DNA of 30,858 bases. Source: JBKPRX01 sp046734795. GTDB taxonomy: Bacteria; Actinomycetota; Thermoleophilia; Gaiellales; Gaiellaceae. The notes beneath the pieces are model-generated. The model saw nothing but the letters and a program-made list of their open reading frames with translations, was not told the origin of the DNA and searched no databases. The DNA is taken from positions 1 to 30,858 of the forward strand of contig JBKPRX010000003.1 in assembly GCA_046734795.1 (NCBI GenBank), read 5' to 3'. A program made the position numbers and the translations under genes. Within the stretch, counting starts at the first letter, position 1; each line of letters starts with the position of its first letter. This document shows positions 1 to 5,812 of the stretch, piece by piece.

Positions 1-1
1 G

Positions 2-244
2 ATTGCCGCGACCGGCCCCGGACGGTTCTCACTCGACCGGCTGATCGGCTGGGACGACAATCTCTCAGGCCTCTGGTGGGGCCTGGGCGTCCTCGCCGCC
101 GCGGCCGTTGCAGCGGCAGTAACGCTGACGCTCTTCCGCAAGCGACCGGAACCGGAACACGACGAGGCCGCGGCCGACGAGCCACTTACGCGCGAACCGG
201 CTCCGGCCGCCGCCGAACGCGAGCGGACGCCGACGGCACGCTGA
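2..244 (+). CDS. DoxX-like membrane protein, C-terminal end (partial)
   Basis: The frame is open from the left edge and stops with TGA at 242-244, giving the last 80 residues of a protein. Near its start it carries a GPGRFSLD stretch, which I recognise from the C-terminal region of DoxX-family membrane proteins (thiosulfate:quinone oxidoreductase subunit-like or general redox-linked DoxX proteins). This is followed by WWGLGVLAAAAVAAAVTLTL, a clear transmembrane helix, and then a charged Glu/Ala/Pro/Arg tail of about 35 residues that would be cytoplasmic or extracellular. The N-terminal helices lie outside the window, so the family call is moderate and no substrate can be given. It converges on the tRNA-Pro gene, with a strong hairpin between them. 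Confidence 0.6.
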   Translation: MAATGPGRFSLDRLIGWDDNLSGLWWGLGVLAAAAVAAAVTLTLFRKRPEPEHDEAAADEPLTREPAPAAAERERTPTAR

Positions 245-251
245 CCGTGGC

Positions 252-280
252 TTCGGGGGAACCGCCGAGGTTCCCCCGAA
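252..280. terminator. Bidirectional hairpin terminator between the DoxX-like gene and tRNA-Pro
   Basis: A perfect 12-bp inverted repeat (arms 252-263 and 269-280, loop GCCGA) lies just after the DoxX stop and just after the 3' end of the minus-strand tRNA. There is no T-run on either side, so termination is inferred from stem strength and position between convergent genes. Confidence 0.6.
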
Positions 281-287
281 AGGCCAG

Positions 288-361
288 TCGGGGTGCCCAG
301 ATTTGAACTGGGGACCTCTCCGACCCGAACGGAGCGCGCTACCAGGCTGCGCCACACCCCG
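288..361 (-). tRNA. tRNA-Pro (anticodon CGG)
   Basis: Read on the minus strand, the 74-nt segment folds as a complete cloverleaf. It has a 7-bp acceptor stem CGGGGTG/CACCCCG, a 4-bp D stem GCGC/GCGC, a 5-bp anticodon stem CTCCG/CGGAG with loop TTCGGGT (anticodon CGG, decoding CCG), a 5-nt variable region AGGTC, and a 5-bp T stem CCCAG/CTGGG with loop TTCAAAT. The discriminator base is A. The 3' CCA is not encoded (the next bases are CTG), so it must be added by the CCA-adding enzyme. CCG is a common proline codon in GC-rich genomes. Confidence 0.97.
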
Positions 362-399
362 AAGCGCGGAACAGGGTACATGGATCCCCCGGCCGCGGT

Positions 400-429
400 T
401 TGGCGGCCGTCCCCTCCCGAGGCTATGCT
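400..429 (+). promoter_or_regulatory. Candidate promoter for the leader of the small HTH gene
   Basis: TTGGCG (400-405), an 18-bp spacer and TATGCT (424-429) resemble a housekeeping sigma -35/-10 pair. The predicted start of transcription, about 7 nt beyond the -10 box, falls at the ATG at 437. The assignment rests on pattern only. Confidence 0.35.
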
Positions 430-436
430 CATGGCA

Positions 437-466
437 ATGAGTGTCTTGACGGGACGGGCCGAGTGA
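437..466 (+). CDS. Possible leader peptide (9 codons, MSVLTGRAE)
   Basis: A tiny reading frame, ATG at 437 to TGA at 464-466, encodes MSVLTGRAE. It begins 7 nt after a -10-like TATGCT, the spacing seen at other apparently leaderless genes in this window, so it could be translated from the first base of the transcript. Two further in-frame ATGs at 425 and 431 lie upstream. Its stop codon sits exactly in the six-base loop (461-466) of a hairpin, and an intrinsic terminator follows 34 nt later, ahead of the small HTH gene. That arrangement is what a ribosome-sensing attenuator looks like, but frames this short occur by chance and no run of one regulatory codon is visible. Confidence 0.3.
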   Translation: MSVLTGRAE

Positions 467-506
467 GGCCTGTCGTCCAAACAAGCGAGGGAGCACGCTA
501 GCCCGC
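453..506 (+). promoter_or_regulatory. Attenuator-like leader hairpin with possible antiterminator pairing
   Basis: Bases 453-460 (GACGGGCC) pair with 467-474 (GGCCTGTC, one G-T pair), with loop GAGTGA. The same strand segment 455-459 (CGGGC) is perfectly complementary to 501-505 (GCCCG), which is the 5' arm of the downstream terminator. The leader hairpin and an antiterminator pairing would therefore exclude one another. Both pairings are visible in the sequence; a regulatory role is inference. Confidence 0.35.
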
Positions 507-535
507 AAAGCGCGACGCGCCGAGCGGGCTTTTTT
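500..535 (+). terminator. Intrinsic terminator upstream of the small HTH gene
   Basis: AGCCCGC (500-506) and GCGGGCT (524-530) form a 7-bp stem. The interior holds a second possible small stem (GCGCG-A-CGCGC), and a run of T follows the outer stem (530-535). It ends only about 23 nt before the ATG of the HTH gene, so it would stop read-through transcription into that gene unless antiterminated. No other gene on this strand ends here. Confidence 0.7.
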
Positions 536-558
536 GTTCTCCGAGGAGGGCGAGCGGA

Positions 559-729
559 ATGGCAAACCACCTGACGCCGGAAGAGTTGTCCAAAGAGCTC
601 GGGATCGATCGGCAAGAAGTGATCCGCGTCTGTCTCGAGGAAGGCGTGCCGATCTACCACGGGAAGATCGACAAGTACCTCTTCCAGGCTCAGCTCGAGG
701 CGCTCGGGGCCCTACCGCAGCCGCACTAA
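559..729 (+). CDS. Small helix-turn-helix-like protein, function unknown
   Basis: ATG at 559 to TAA at 727-729 encodes 56 residues. A good Shine-Dalgarno (GAGGAGGG, 543-550) precedes the start. The N-terminal segment LTPEELSKELGIDRQEVIRV has the spacing of a helix-turn-helix as found in MerR/excisionase-type small DNA-binding proteins: a helix, a Gly turn at LGID, then a recognition-like helix. This is followed by GVPIYHGKIDKYLF and a short final helix. No catalytic motif is present. I recognise the style as a short conserved actinobacterial protein but cannot name it, and its target is unknown. It is monocistronic, flanked upstream by the attenuator-like leader and downstream by a perfect hairpin, so its expression appears individually controlled. 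Its codon choice is GC-rich like its neighbours. Confidence 0.75.
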   Translation: MANHLTPEELSKELGIDRQEVIRVCLEEGVPIYHGKIDKYLFQAQLEALGALPQPH

Positions 730-752
730 CTGCCACTTTGCATCTGAGACGT

Positions 753-777
753 GAGAGCCGCTCGTCGAGCGGCTCTC
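753..777. terminator. Bidirectional terminator hairpin between the HTH gene and ku
   Basis: A perfect 11-bp inverted repeat (753-763 and 767-777) with a 3-nt loop lies between the convergent small HTH gene and ku. Only a weak T-rich stretch follows on the plus strand (CTTTCC). Confidence 0.75.
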
Positions 778-801
778 GTGCTTTCCAAAGCTAGACGGCG
801 C

Positions 802-1659
802 TTACGCGCTCTTTCGAGCGGCGGTCTTGCGGCGCGAGCCGTTCTTTGGCGCGGCCTTCGTCTTTCGACTTCCGGAGGATCGACCGCCCTGGGCATCCGC
901 CACGCTTCGGCGCAGAGCCTCCATCAGATCGACGACCGGTGTCTCGACCACCGGCTCGGGCCTCTTGATCTCTTCGCCGGCGACCTTCGCCTCGAGCATG
1001 GCTCGTAGGTCGCGGCGGTACTCGTTTTCGAAGTCGACCGGCTCCCATTCACCGACGAGCCCCGAGATGAGCTGCTCCGCGAGTCCGAGCTCGGCGTCTT
1101 GCAGCTCGATCTCCTCCACGGCCTCCTCGATCTCCGACTTCGAGCGAACGTCGTCGGCGAAGAAGAGCGTCTCGAGGACGAGTGCATTCTCTTGCGCACG
1201 GATCAGGCAAAGGTTCTCCTTGCCCCAGAGCACGAACTTGCCGACAGCAGCCATCCCGGTCTGCTCCATCGCGCGGAGCAGCAGGACGTATGGGCGGCGC
1301 TGCGCAGCGGCGCTCGCCGGTGCGAGGTAGTACGTGCGGTCGAAGAACATCGGGTCGACGTCGACGGCCTTGACGAAACGGAGGATCTCGATCGACTGCG
1401 AGCGTTGGAGCGCGATCGACTCCAGGTCCGACTCTTCGACCATCACGAACTCGCCCTTCGAGACCTCCCAGCCCTTGACGAGCTCGTCCGCCTCGACGTC
1501 GCGCTCGTGGAACGGGCAGTAACGCTTTTGCTTGATCGGCGTTCCGCACTCGCGGTGGAGCGTGCGAAACGCAATGTCGGAGCGCTGCGTCGCGAGCGCA
1601 AGCCCGATCGGGATGTTGACCAGGCCGAAGCTGATTGATCCGTTCCAGATGGTCCGCAT
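802..1659 (-). CDS. ku: Non-homologous end-joining protein Ku
   Basis: This 285-residue protein opens with MRTIWNGSISFGLVNIPIGL, the hallmark start of bacterial Ku, and contains the conserved core, including the SRVxPxxFD-like region here read as DVDPMFFDRTYYLAP. Bacterial Ku forms a homodimeric ring on double-strand DNA ends, protects them and recruits the NHEJ ligase LigD. After residue 245 the C-terminus becomes Lys/Arg/Ser/Gly-rich (GSRKTKAAPKNGSRRKTAARKSA), as in actinobacterial Kus where the basic tail aids DNA binding and threading. Length is normal. No ligD is present in the window; the only ligase is the NAD-dependent LigA. The gene is divergent from the acyl-CoA ligase, with a TAGAAT -10-like box 13 nt ahead of the ATG. 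Confidence 0.97.
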   Translation of the reverse strand: MRTIWNGSISFGLVNIPIGLALATQRSDIAFRTLHRECGTPIKQKRYCPFHERDVEADELVKGWEVSKGEFVMVEESDLESIALQRSQSIEILRFVKAVDVDPMFFDRTYYLAPASAAAQRRPYVLLLRAMEQTGMAAVGKFVLWGKENLCLIRAQENALVLETLFFADDVRSKSEIEEAVEEIELQDAELGLAEQLISGLVGEWEPVDFENEYRRDLRAMLEAKVAGEEIKRPEPVVETPVVDLMEALRRSVADAQGGRSSGSRKTKAAPKNGSRRKTAARKSA

Positions 1660-1672
1660 AAGCCGCCTTCGA

Positions 1673-1678
1673 ATTCTA
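1673..1678 (-). promoter_or_regulatory. -10-like box of ku (TAGAAT)
   Basis: TAGAAT on the minus strand lies 13 nt before the ku ATG. A short GAAGGCGG stretch next to the start could act as a ribosome site on a very short leader. No good -35 is visible. Confidence 0.4.
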
Positions 1679-1724
1679 GTCGGGCGCTCTGGTTTCGCCC
1701 CCGAACGCGCCTTCCCTCCCGAAG

Positions 1725-1730
1725 TACCAT
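1725..1730 (+). promoter_or_regulatory. -10-like box of the acyl-CoA ligase gene (TACCAT)
   Basis: TACCAT ends 8 nt before the ATG at 1739, and no Shine-Dalgarno precedes that ATG. This fits a leaderless transcript. No clear -35 is seen. Confidence 0.4.
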
Positions 1731-1738
1731 GTGTCGAA

Positions 1739-3484
1739 ATGGCAACGACGTCCCTTGCCCCTGCGCGGACGGACGACTACACCGGCCTTCGCACGGCGCC
1801 GGCGCTCTGGCGGTACGGGCTCGAACGCCGACATCCGGGGCCTGCGTTTCTCGAAGAGGAGCCCGATGGGTGGCGCGAGGTCTCGTGGGCCGAGGCCGGT
1901 GAGCGCGTTGAGGCGCTCGCGCAGGCCCTGCTCGCCCGCGGCGTCGGTCACGGCGACAAGGTCGCGATTCTCGCCCGCACACGGCTCGAGTGGGCGCTCC
2001 TCGACTGGGCGATCATGTCCATCGGCGGAGTCGTCGTCGGTCTCTATCCGACGACCGCGACGAGCGAGGCCGGCTACATCCTCGAGCACGCAGAAGCGGT
2101 GCTCGCCTTCGTGGAGGACGACGAGCAGCTCGCGAAGGTCGAGCAAGTGCGCGACCGGCTTCCGTTTCTCCGCGAGATCGTCCGACTGAGCGACTTGCCG
2201 CGTCTCGAGCGCGAGGAACATCCTGGCGCTGAGGCGCCGCACGTCGACGAGGACGACCTTGCGACGCTGATCTACACCTCCGGGACAACAGGCCCGCCCA
2301 AGGGCGTCATGCTCACGCACCGGAACCTCGTCGCCGCGGCGACCCACAACGAGCGGCCGCTGATCGAGCGCGACGACGTCGTTGTGCTCTTCCTGCCGCT
2401 TGCGCATTGCTACGGACGGCTCGTCTGCCAGAGCGCCGCGTTTCACGGCTATGCCGTTGCGTTCTGCGCCGATGTTGCGCGCGTCGCCGAGGCCCTCGAA
2501 CGAGTGCGGCCGACGGTCTTCCCTGCCGTTCCGCGCGTGTGGGAGAAGATCCACGCGACCGTCCTCGGCGAGGTCGAGCGTTCGAACGGCGTCAAGCACG
2601 CTCTCGGCGCGTGGGCTCTCAGGGTGGGCTCGCAGGTCTCGCGAGCCGAGCGCTCCGGACGAGCGCTGCCGTTGCGCTTGCGCACCTCGCGCGCAATTGC
2701 GGACAAGCTTGTCTTCGGCAAGGTGCGCGCGAAGCTGGGCGGTCGCCTCCGCTGGGGCGGCTCCGGTGCTGCGCCGCTCGGTCTCGACGTGCTCGAGTTC
2801 TTCGACGCGGTCGGGATCTTGATCATCGAGGGCTATGGCCTGACCGAGAGCGCGGCGTCGGCGACGGTGAACTTTCCCGACGAGGTTCGCTTCGGCACCG
2901 TCGGCCGGCCCGTCGAAAACTGCGAGATCAAGCTCGCGGAGGACGGCGAGATCTTGCTCCGCAGCGACACGATCTTCGCCGGCTACTACAAAGACCCCGA
3001 TGCAACGCGCGAGGCGCTCACCGACGACGGTTGGCTCCGAACCGGTGACGTCGGCGAGCTCGACGCCGACGGTTACCTCAAGATCACCGACCGCAAGAAG
3101 GACATCATCATCACCGCGGGCGGCAAGAACATCGCGCCGCAGAACCTCGAGAACGCGCTCAAAGCGTCGCGTTACGTCTCGCAGGCACTCGTCATCGGCG
3201 ATCGCCGCCCGTACGTGACGGCGCTGATCACGCTCGACGCACAGGAGGTCGCTTCAAGCGGACGCGAAGCGCACGACCTCGTGCAAGAGCTCGTCGACAC
3301 GGTAAACCGGGATCACGCTCGCGTCGAGCAGATCAAGCGCTTCACGATCCTGCCGCGCGACTTTACGATCGAGGACGGCGAGCTCACGCCGACGTTGAAG
3401 CTTCGCCGCCGTGTGGTGCAAGAGCACTTCGCAGAAGAGATCAGGTCGCTGTACCCCGACTCGAAGCGACCGGTCGACGGCTAG
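1739..3484 (+). CDS. Long-chain fatty-acid--CoA ligase (AMP-binding)
   Basis: The 581-residue protein belongs to the ANL adenylate-forming superfamily. The P-loop YTSGTTGPPKGVMLTHRN starts near residue 178, GYGLTES near 365, GWLRTGD near 430, DRKKDIIITAGGKNIAPQNLE near 451, and LTPTLKLRR with the catalytic Lys of the mobile C-terminal domain near 550. The DRKKDIIITAGGKNIAPQNLE form is typical of long-chain acyl-CoA synthetases (FadD15 type), which activate fatty acids through acyl-AMP to acyl-CoA for beta-oxidation or lipid synthesis; chain length cannot be read. The frame is open farther upstream, but the family homology begins at this ATG and earlier codons would run antisense to ku. It is convergent with the NlpC/P60 gene, sharing a CTAG as both stop codons. 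Confidence 0.93.
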   Translation: MATTSLAPARTDDYTGLRTAPALWRYGLERRHPGPAFLEEEPDGWREVSWAEAGERVEALAQALLARGVGHGDKVAILARTRLEWALLDWAIMSIGGVVVGLYPTTATSEAGYILEHAEAVLAFVEDDEQLAKVEQVRDRLPFLREIVRLSDLPRLEREEHPGAEAPHVDEDDLATLIYTSGTTGPPKGVMLTHRNLVAAATHNERPLIERDDVVVLFLPLAHCYGRLVCQSAAFHGYAVAFCADVARVAEALERVRPTVFPAVPRVWEKIHATVLGEVERSNGVKHALGAWALRVGSQVSRAERSGRALPLRLRTSRAIADKLVFGKVRAKLGGRLRWGGSGAAPLGLDVLEFFDAVGILIIEGYGLTESAASATVNFPDEVRFGTVGRPVENCEIKLAEDGEILLRSDTIFAGYYKDPDATREALTDDGWLRTGDVGELDADGYLKITDRKKDIIITAGGKNIAPQNLENALKASRYVSQALVIGDRRPYVTALITLDAQEVASSGREAHDLVQELVDTVNRDHARVEQIKRFTILPRDFTIEDGELTPTLKLRRRVVQEHFAEEIRSLYPDSKRPVDG

Positions 3485-4608
3485 CCGGTGATGCGGCGAG
3501 CGCCGTCGTAGGTCGAGGCGTACCACGACTCGCCGAGGCTCGAGATCTTGACGACGTCCCCGGTGTGCGGCGCGTGGATGAACTGGCCTCCACCGATGTA
3601 GATCCCGACATGCCCGAGGCCGTTGAAGAACACGAGGTCGCCCGCTTGCAGCTGATCGCGCGAGACAGGTACGCCTGAGTTCCACTGGGCGCCGGTGTAG
3701 TGCGGCAAGGAGACACCGAGTTGCGCGTAGACGTACATCACCAAGCCGGAGCAATCGAAGCCGGACGGCGAAGCGCCGCCCCACACGTACGGAACGCCGA
3801 GGTAGCGCATCGCGATCCCGACGACGCCTCCGTACTGCGACGGCGGGGCGACCGTTCCGTCCGGGGTCGAGGCCGTGATCCCGAACCCTTGCGGCGCGGC
3901 GCGGGTGCTCGCGATTCGGGCACGAGCGGCGGCCGCGAGTGCGCGCTGCCGCGCCCGCTCCTGCGCCTCGAGCCGGATGATGTCGCTGCGGATCCTCGAG
4001 AGAAGCGCCTGTCGTTCGCGCAGCTGGCTCTCGATGTGCGACTTCTCCGCGGCCCGAACGGAAACCGCTCGAGCCTGGACGTGCCGCGCGTGGACGAGCA
4101 CGCGCTGGTGGTGCCGGATCTGCACTCGCGCGCGCACGACCTGGCGAATGATCCGGCTGTCCTGACGCGTCACGTTCTGCACCGACTCGACGCGGCTGAG
4201 CAGGTCGTCGAGGCTCGTCGCGCCGAGGAGCACGCCGAGCGTGGAGCGATCCTCCGCGGACTTGTAGATCACGACCAGTCGTTGCGCGAGCGCACCTTGC
4301 GCATGCTTCAGATTGTCGCGAGCGATGTGAAGCGCTTGCTGATTGATCCGAAGCTCGGCCTTCGTCGCCGCGAGTTGCGCGGTCGCTGCGTTGTAGCGCT
4401 CGACGGCGCGATCGACTGCAGCGTCGATCTGCTGGACTTCGCCGAGGACGCGCTGAGCTTGAGCGCGTTTCGCCGCTACCGACGGCGAGGGCTCCGCGGT
4501 CGCCGCGCCGATCGTCGCCAAGGCAATCGCCGCTGCGAAGATGAACGCTGGCGCCTGTCGCTGAAGTGACCGAATAACAGTGTCCGTTATGGCTTGCAGC
4601 AGGCACAC
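3481..4608 (-). CDS. Secreted NlpC/P60 peptidoglycan endopeptidase with coiled-coil N-terminus
   Basis: The C-terminal domain is a complete NlpC/P60 fold of the RipA/PcsB type that cleaves peptide stems in peptidoglycan. It has FDCSGLVMYVYAQ (catalytic Cys about 286), GHVGIYIGGG (His about 333) and FIHAPHTGD (third polar residue His about 345). A signal-peptide-like hydrophobic stretch (FIFAAAIALATIGAATA) is followed by about 200 residues of Ala/Arg/Gln-rich coiled coil containing VLLGATSLDDLLSRVESV, which matches the equivalent module of the divergent 3D-domain protein. The start is uncertain. No ATG, GTG or TTG lies close to the signal peptide, GTG at 4608 is the nearest in-frame candidate, and it lacks a ribosome site. 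Length from there is 375 residues. It overlaps the acyl-CoA ligase end by CTA/TAG. Confidence 0.9.
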   Translation of the reverse strand: MCLLQAITDTVIRSLQRQAPAFIFAAAIALATIGAATAEPSPSVAAKRAQAQRVLGEVQQIDAAVDRAVERYNAATAQLAATKAELRINQQALHIARDNLKHAQGALAQRLVVIYKSAEDRSTLGVLLGATSLDDLLSRVESVQNVTRQDSRIIRQVVRARVQIRHHQRVLVHARHVQARAVSVRAAEKSHIESQLRERQALLSRIRSDIIRLEAQERARQRALAAAARARIASTRAAPQGFGITASTPDGTVAPPSQYGGVVGIAMRYLGVPYVWGGASPSGFDCSGLVMYVYAQLGVSLPHYTGAQWNSGVPVSRDQLQAGDLVFFNGLGHVGIYIGGGQFIHAPHTGDVVKISSLGESWYASTYDGARRITG

Positions 4609-4688
4609 CGCTGGGGCCGGTGCGTCACAAGTTCGGCAGGCTAGCAGCGTCTTCGGACGCTCGCAACCGAAGAACAAGCCATAAACGG
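4584..4688. promoter_or_regulatory. Inverted 13-mer pair between the divergent cell-wall enzyme genes
   Basis: CCGTTATGGCTTG (4584-4596) and CAAGCCATAAACGG (4675-4688) are inverted copies differing by one inserted A. Read toward each gene, both copies have the form CAAGCCATAA(A)CGG. Between them lies a 7-bp hairpin (4650-4656 with 4667-4673) and a CGCTG/CAGCG pair (4609-4613 with 4645-4649), so the minus-strand RNA could also fold as one closed domain. It could be a shared operator in two copies or a structured leader for the NlpC gene; the sequence does not decide. Confidence 0.45.
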
Positions 4689-4730
4689 CCGGAACCTGCC
4701 GGAAGCTGTGCAGCACAAAGTCCCTGCTAG

Positions 4731-4739
4731 TGGTACGGT
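4731..4739 (+). promoter_or_regulatory. Extended -10 element of the 3D-domain gene (TGGTACGGT)
   Basis: The TGnTAnnnT pattern ends 8 nt before GTG 4748, which has no Shine-Dalgarno. The same TGGTAC core precedes the VIT-like gene at 12112. It supports GTG 4748 as a leaderless start. Confidence 0.4.
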
Positions 4740-4747
4740 CCGCGGCC

Positions 4748-5788
4748 GTGCGCGGCCTCCTGGATGGACTCCGCGGGCGCGCCATTCCGCTCCTCTTAGC
4801 GGCCGGAACAGCGCTCGTGATCGTCACGGCCGGTGCCGCCGACCGGCATCCGCCGAACGCCGCGACGCTGCGCTCCGATGCCCAGACGCTCGCCGCGCGC
4901 CACCACCGCGCGCTCCTCGAGCTCTATGCAGCAGAGACGGAAGTGACATCAGCGCGCCTCAAGCTCACCGCGCTCGAGGCCGCAACGGAACGGGCACGCG
5001 CGGATCAAGCGCTCGCGGAGAAGCAGGCCGCAATCGCACGACACGCATTTTCCGTCTCTCAGGCACAGCTCGCAGAACGCCTGCGTACGCTCTACGTGCA
5101 CGGACAACCTGACCCTCTCGCAGTCGTCCTCGGTGCAACGTCGGTCGACGAGGCGCTGAACGGGATCGAGGCGATCAAGCAAGGCGCTTCGCTCAACCAG
5201 CGGGTGATCCGCCAGACGTCGTCCGCAAAGACTCGGTTCGCACTCCTCAGCGCGAGGCTTGCCAAACGGTCGGCGAGGCTCCGTTCACTCGTGCACGATG
5301 GAGCCGCTTCGGTCGCAGCTCTCTCGGCTCTGCGCGAACGACGCGCCGGCACCGTGGCCGCGCTGCGCACGCGCGAGGAGCTCACACGCCGCGAGATTGC
5401 AGGCTTGGAAAGCGCCGCCCGCGCGGCTGAGGCGAAAACTCAGGAGCTCGCAACATCGACCGACGCGCCCGCGCCTGTCGCGCAACCCGCGTCGAGCCCC
5501 GACCCCGCGACCCCAACCGCCGCCGACGGCGCGACGCTCACGGTCACGGCGACGGGCTATTCGCTGCCCGGCCAAACCGCGACGGGGCTGCCCGTCGGCT
5601 GGGGCGTTGCCGCAGTGGATCCGAACGTGATCCCGCTCGGCACGCGGATGACGGTGCCCGGATATGGAGAGGCGGTCGCCGCGGACATCGGCAGCGGCGT
5701 CCAAGGCGCGACGATCGACCTCTGGTTTCCGACGCTCGCGCAGGCACGGGCGTGGGGACGACGAACAGTGGTGATCGCCCTTCACTAG
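4748..5788 (+). CDS. Secreted 3D-domain cell-wall protein with coiled-coil N-terminus
   Basis: From GTG 4748 the protein has 346 residues: a signal peptide or anchor (AIPLLLAAGTALVIVTAGAA), about 200 residues of Ala/Leu/Arg-rich coiled coil, a Pro/Ala/Ser linker near 235-260, and a C-terminal 3D (Asp-Asp-Asp) domain. The domain reads VTATGYS...TATGLPVGWGVAAVDPNVIPLGT...AADIGSG...TIDLWF, with the three diagnostic aspartates at about D291, D313 and D324. This double-psi barrel fold is shared with MltA-type lytic transglycosylases and with Rpf-like wall proteins, so a role in peptidoglycan cleavage is likely. The coiled coil carries VVLGATSVDEALNGIEAI, related to the NlpC/P60 neighbour. An alternative GTG lies 18 nt upstream at 4730. 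The response regulator gene follows after 24 nt. Confidence 0.88.
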   Translation: MRGLLDGLRGRAIPLLLAAGTALVIVTAGAADRHPPNAATLRSDAQTLAARHHRALLELYAAETEVTSARLKLTALEAATERARADQALAEKQAAIARHAFSVSQAQLAERLRTLYVHGQPDPLAVVLGATSVDEALNGIEAIKQGASLNQRVIRQTSSAKTRFALLSARLAKRSARLRSLVHDGAASVAALSALRERRAGTVAALRTREELTRREIAGLESAARAAEAKTQELATSTDAPAPVAQPASSPDPATPTAADGATLTVTATGYSLPGQTATGLPVGWGVAAVDPNVIPLGTRMTVPGYGEAVAADIGSGVQGATIDLWFPTLAQARAWGRRTVVIALH

Positions 5789-5812
5789 AATTTCGCCGCC
5801 CAGGGAGCTCTT

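Noticed and set aside
437..536. Known small RNAs (SRP RNA, 6S, 6C RNA or a known riboswitch)
   Set aside because: The diagnostic loops and conserved cores of these families as I know them are not present; only hairpin, terminator and mini-ORF can be supported.
1532..1738. N-terminal extension of the acyl-CoA ligase
   Set aside because: It would run antisense through the start of ku and has no family homology; a -10-like box sits directly before ATG 1739.
3700..4569. A 289-codon plus-strand frame opposite the NlpC/P60 gene
   Set aside because: It is antisense to a gene with clear catalytic residues, its composition is that of a GC-rich shadow, and it shows no recognisable motif.
3254..4606. 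A 450-codon open frame on the minus strand across the end of the acyl-CoA ligase and the NlpC/P60 gene
   Set aside because: It is a shifted-frame shadow: Arg/Ala-rich, no domain, and the NlpC/P60 catalytic motifs are in the neighbouring frame.
4584..4688. c-di-AMP (ydaO) riboswitch before the NlpC/P60 gene
   Set aside because: This class often controls such genes, but its conserved GGGGAACC-type and GGGUGAAUC-type segments are not found here.
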